NCBI GenBank assembly: GCA_945888375.1
Contig: CAMCZZ010000012.1
Coordinates: 31,064 to 95,063 of the forward strand
From: Akkermansia muciniphila
GTDB lineage: Bacteria; Verrucomicrobiota; Verrucomicrobiia; Opitutales; Opitutaceae
Reading direction: 5' to 3'
Length of the DNA stretch: 64,000 nucleotides
Shown here: positions 63,274-64,000 of the stretch, piece by piece
Numbering within the stretch: the stretch's first letter is position 1
Layout of the letters: each line of letters opens with the position of its first letter
Translations under genes and position numbers: made by a program
The notes under the pieces: generated by a model
The model's database searches: none
What the model saw: the letters and a program-made list of their open reading frames with translations, nothing else
What the model was told of the DNA's origin: nothing

Positions 63274-64000
63274 TCAGCCCGGGCGGCTCTTATCGTCCAC
63301 CGGATGCCGGCGCCAGATGTTGGCCAAAATGGAGCCGGAGATATTCATCCAAGGACTGAAAACCGCCGCGGCCAGGCCGACGGTGCCGAGTTTACCCATC
63401 GCGCCGGCGAGGCCCGAGGCCATGCCGCCGTTTTGCAGACCGACCTCGATCGCGACGGTGCGGCAGGAGGCCTTGTCCAAACGAGCGAGACGAGCCAGCC
63501 AGTAGCCGAAGAAGTAGCCGGCGGTGTTATGAAGGGCGGCCACGACGATCAGCAGGCCGCCGACGAGCAGCAGGTTGTTACGTCCCGCCGCCGTCGTGAT
63601 CGTGGTGAAATAAACAATGCCCGCCATGGAGAAAAACGGCATGGTCGCATCAAGCCGGGCGAAACGCCTCGTGAGTTGATGATAGGACACGCCGAAGGCC
63701 ACCGCGCCGCATAGAAAGCCCGTCAGCTCGATGCCGAGTGCCACGCCGCCCGTATCGCCGCCCCAACCGGCGCGACTGGACAATAGGCCGACGCACGCCA
63801 GGCCGCACACCACTTGGGCGACAGTAAAACGACGAAGCACGACCGATGACACGCCCTTGAGATATTCGTGCAGAAGGGCGGCACCGATGGGCACGATCAC
63901 GATTTTCACGATCTCGGTCATCATGCTCATAAAGCGCACCTCGACGAGCGAGCCGGCCAAGACCTTCATCCAAAAGGGCGTCATGATCGGGGCGATCAAG
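63274..64000 (-). CDS. Bile acid:Na+ symporter (BASS) family protein, 5' end outside window
   Basis: The last 240 or so residues of a membrane protein; the N-terminus continues past the window end (no start codon at the edge; the frame remains open to 64000). Hydrophobic helices alternate with short loops: IVKIVIVPIGAALLHEYL, QVVCGLACVGLLSSRAGWG, LLLVGGLLIVVAALHNTAGY, and RTVAIEVGLQNGGMASGLAG, the family's conserved IExGxQNxxLA segment. BASS carriers take up organic acids with Na+. Ends 15 bases before the GH106 start, so both may be one operon, in which case the substrate may be a sugar acid. Confidence 0.85.
   Translation of the reverse strand, partial: LIAPIMTPFWMKVLAGSLVEVRFMSMMTEIVKIVIVPIGAALLHEYLKGVSSVVLRRFTVAQVVCGLACVGLLSSRAGWGGDTGGVALGIELTGFLCGAVAFGVSYHQLTRRFARLDATMPFFSMAGIVYFTTITTAAGRNNLLLVGGLLIVVAALHNTAGYFFGYWLARLARLDKASCRTVAIEVGLQNGGMASGLAGAMGKLGTVGLAAAVFSPWMNISGSILANIWRRHPVDDKSRPG

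Overview
The window is a high-GC bacterial chromosome segment, most likely from the Opitutaceae (Verrucomicrobiota). Pointers are very large exoproteins with LamG, Ig-like and autotransporter-associated beta-strand modules, a stand-alone type II pseudopilin with an H-X9-DG C-terminus, an ECF sigma factor with a membrane-spanning extension, and a dense set of plant or algal polysaccharide enzymes. The taxonomic call is inferred from gene content; no rRNA is present.

Layout. 1-1721 (+): 3' part of a ParA-type ATPase, translationally coupled to an unrecognised 312-residue protein. 1722-10903 (-): YkgJ-type cysteine-cluster protein, DUF748/AsmA-like envelope protein, PrxQ-like peroxiredoxin, GH43-like enzyme, FluC fluoride channel, RsgA, a YhbY RNA-binding protein and a TonB-dependent receptor. 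The receptor is divergent from 11024-15739 (+), a pectate lyase with a long beta-rich tail. 15763-20952 (-): a close-packed operon (DoxX, YHS, DinB, TANGO2/NRDE, a DedA-ATP-grasp fusion, DUF2071) headed by a decayed sigma/anti-sigma relic. 21007-22551: pseudouridine synthase and divergent pyrH. 22726-37811: four secreted or exported proteins (arabinanase, pseudopilin, a 1736-residue beta-repeat protein, and a LamG3-sugar dehydrogenase-cytochrome c protein). 38063-40012: rlmN and trmB, divergent. 40102-47103: the complete F1Fo ATP synthase operon atpBEFHAGDC with a terminator, then tRNA-Leu(GAG) on the opposite strand. 47444-64000: serine acetyltransferase, then a rhamnose/fucose glycan region (RhaT, a beta-propeller glycosidase, GH95, an esterase-like protein, GH106, a BASS-family transporter cut by the window end). 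A membrane-tethered ECF sigma factor and a related solenoid protein sit inside this region.

How it fits together. Pectate lyase, arabinanase, alpha-L-rhamnosidase, alpha-L-fucosidase, an esterase and the rhamnose/H+ symporter would suit rhamnogalacturonan- or fucose/rhamnose-rich glycans; the TonB receptor could import products. Four exoproteins share a similar C-terminal module, suggesting one sorting or anchoring route. The atp operon carries long inverted repeats in most of its intergenic gaps. The least described item is the sigma factor joined through a membrane segment to an alpha-solenoid, next to a second membrane protein with the same kind of repeat.
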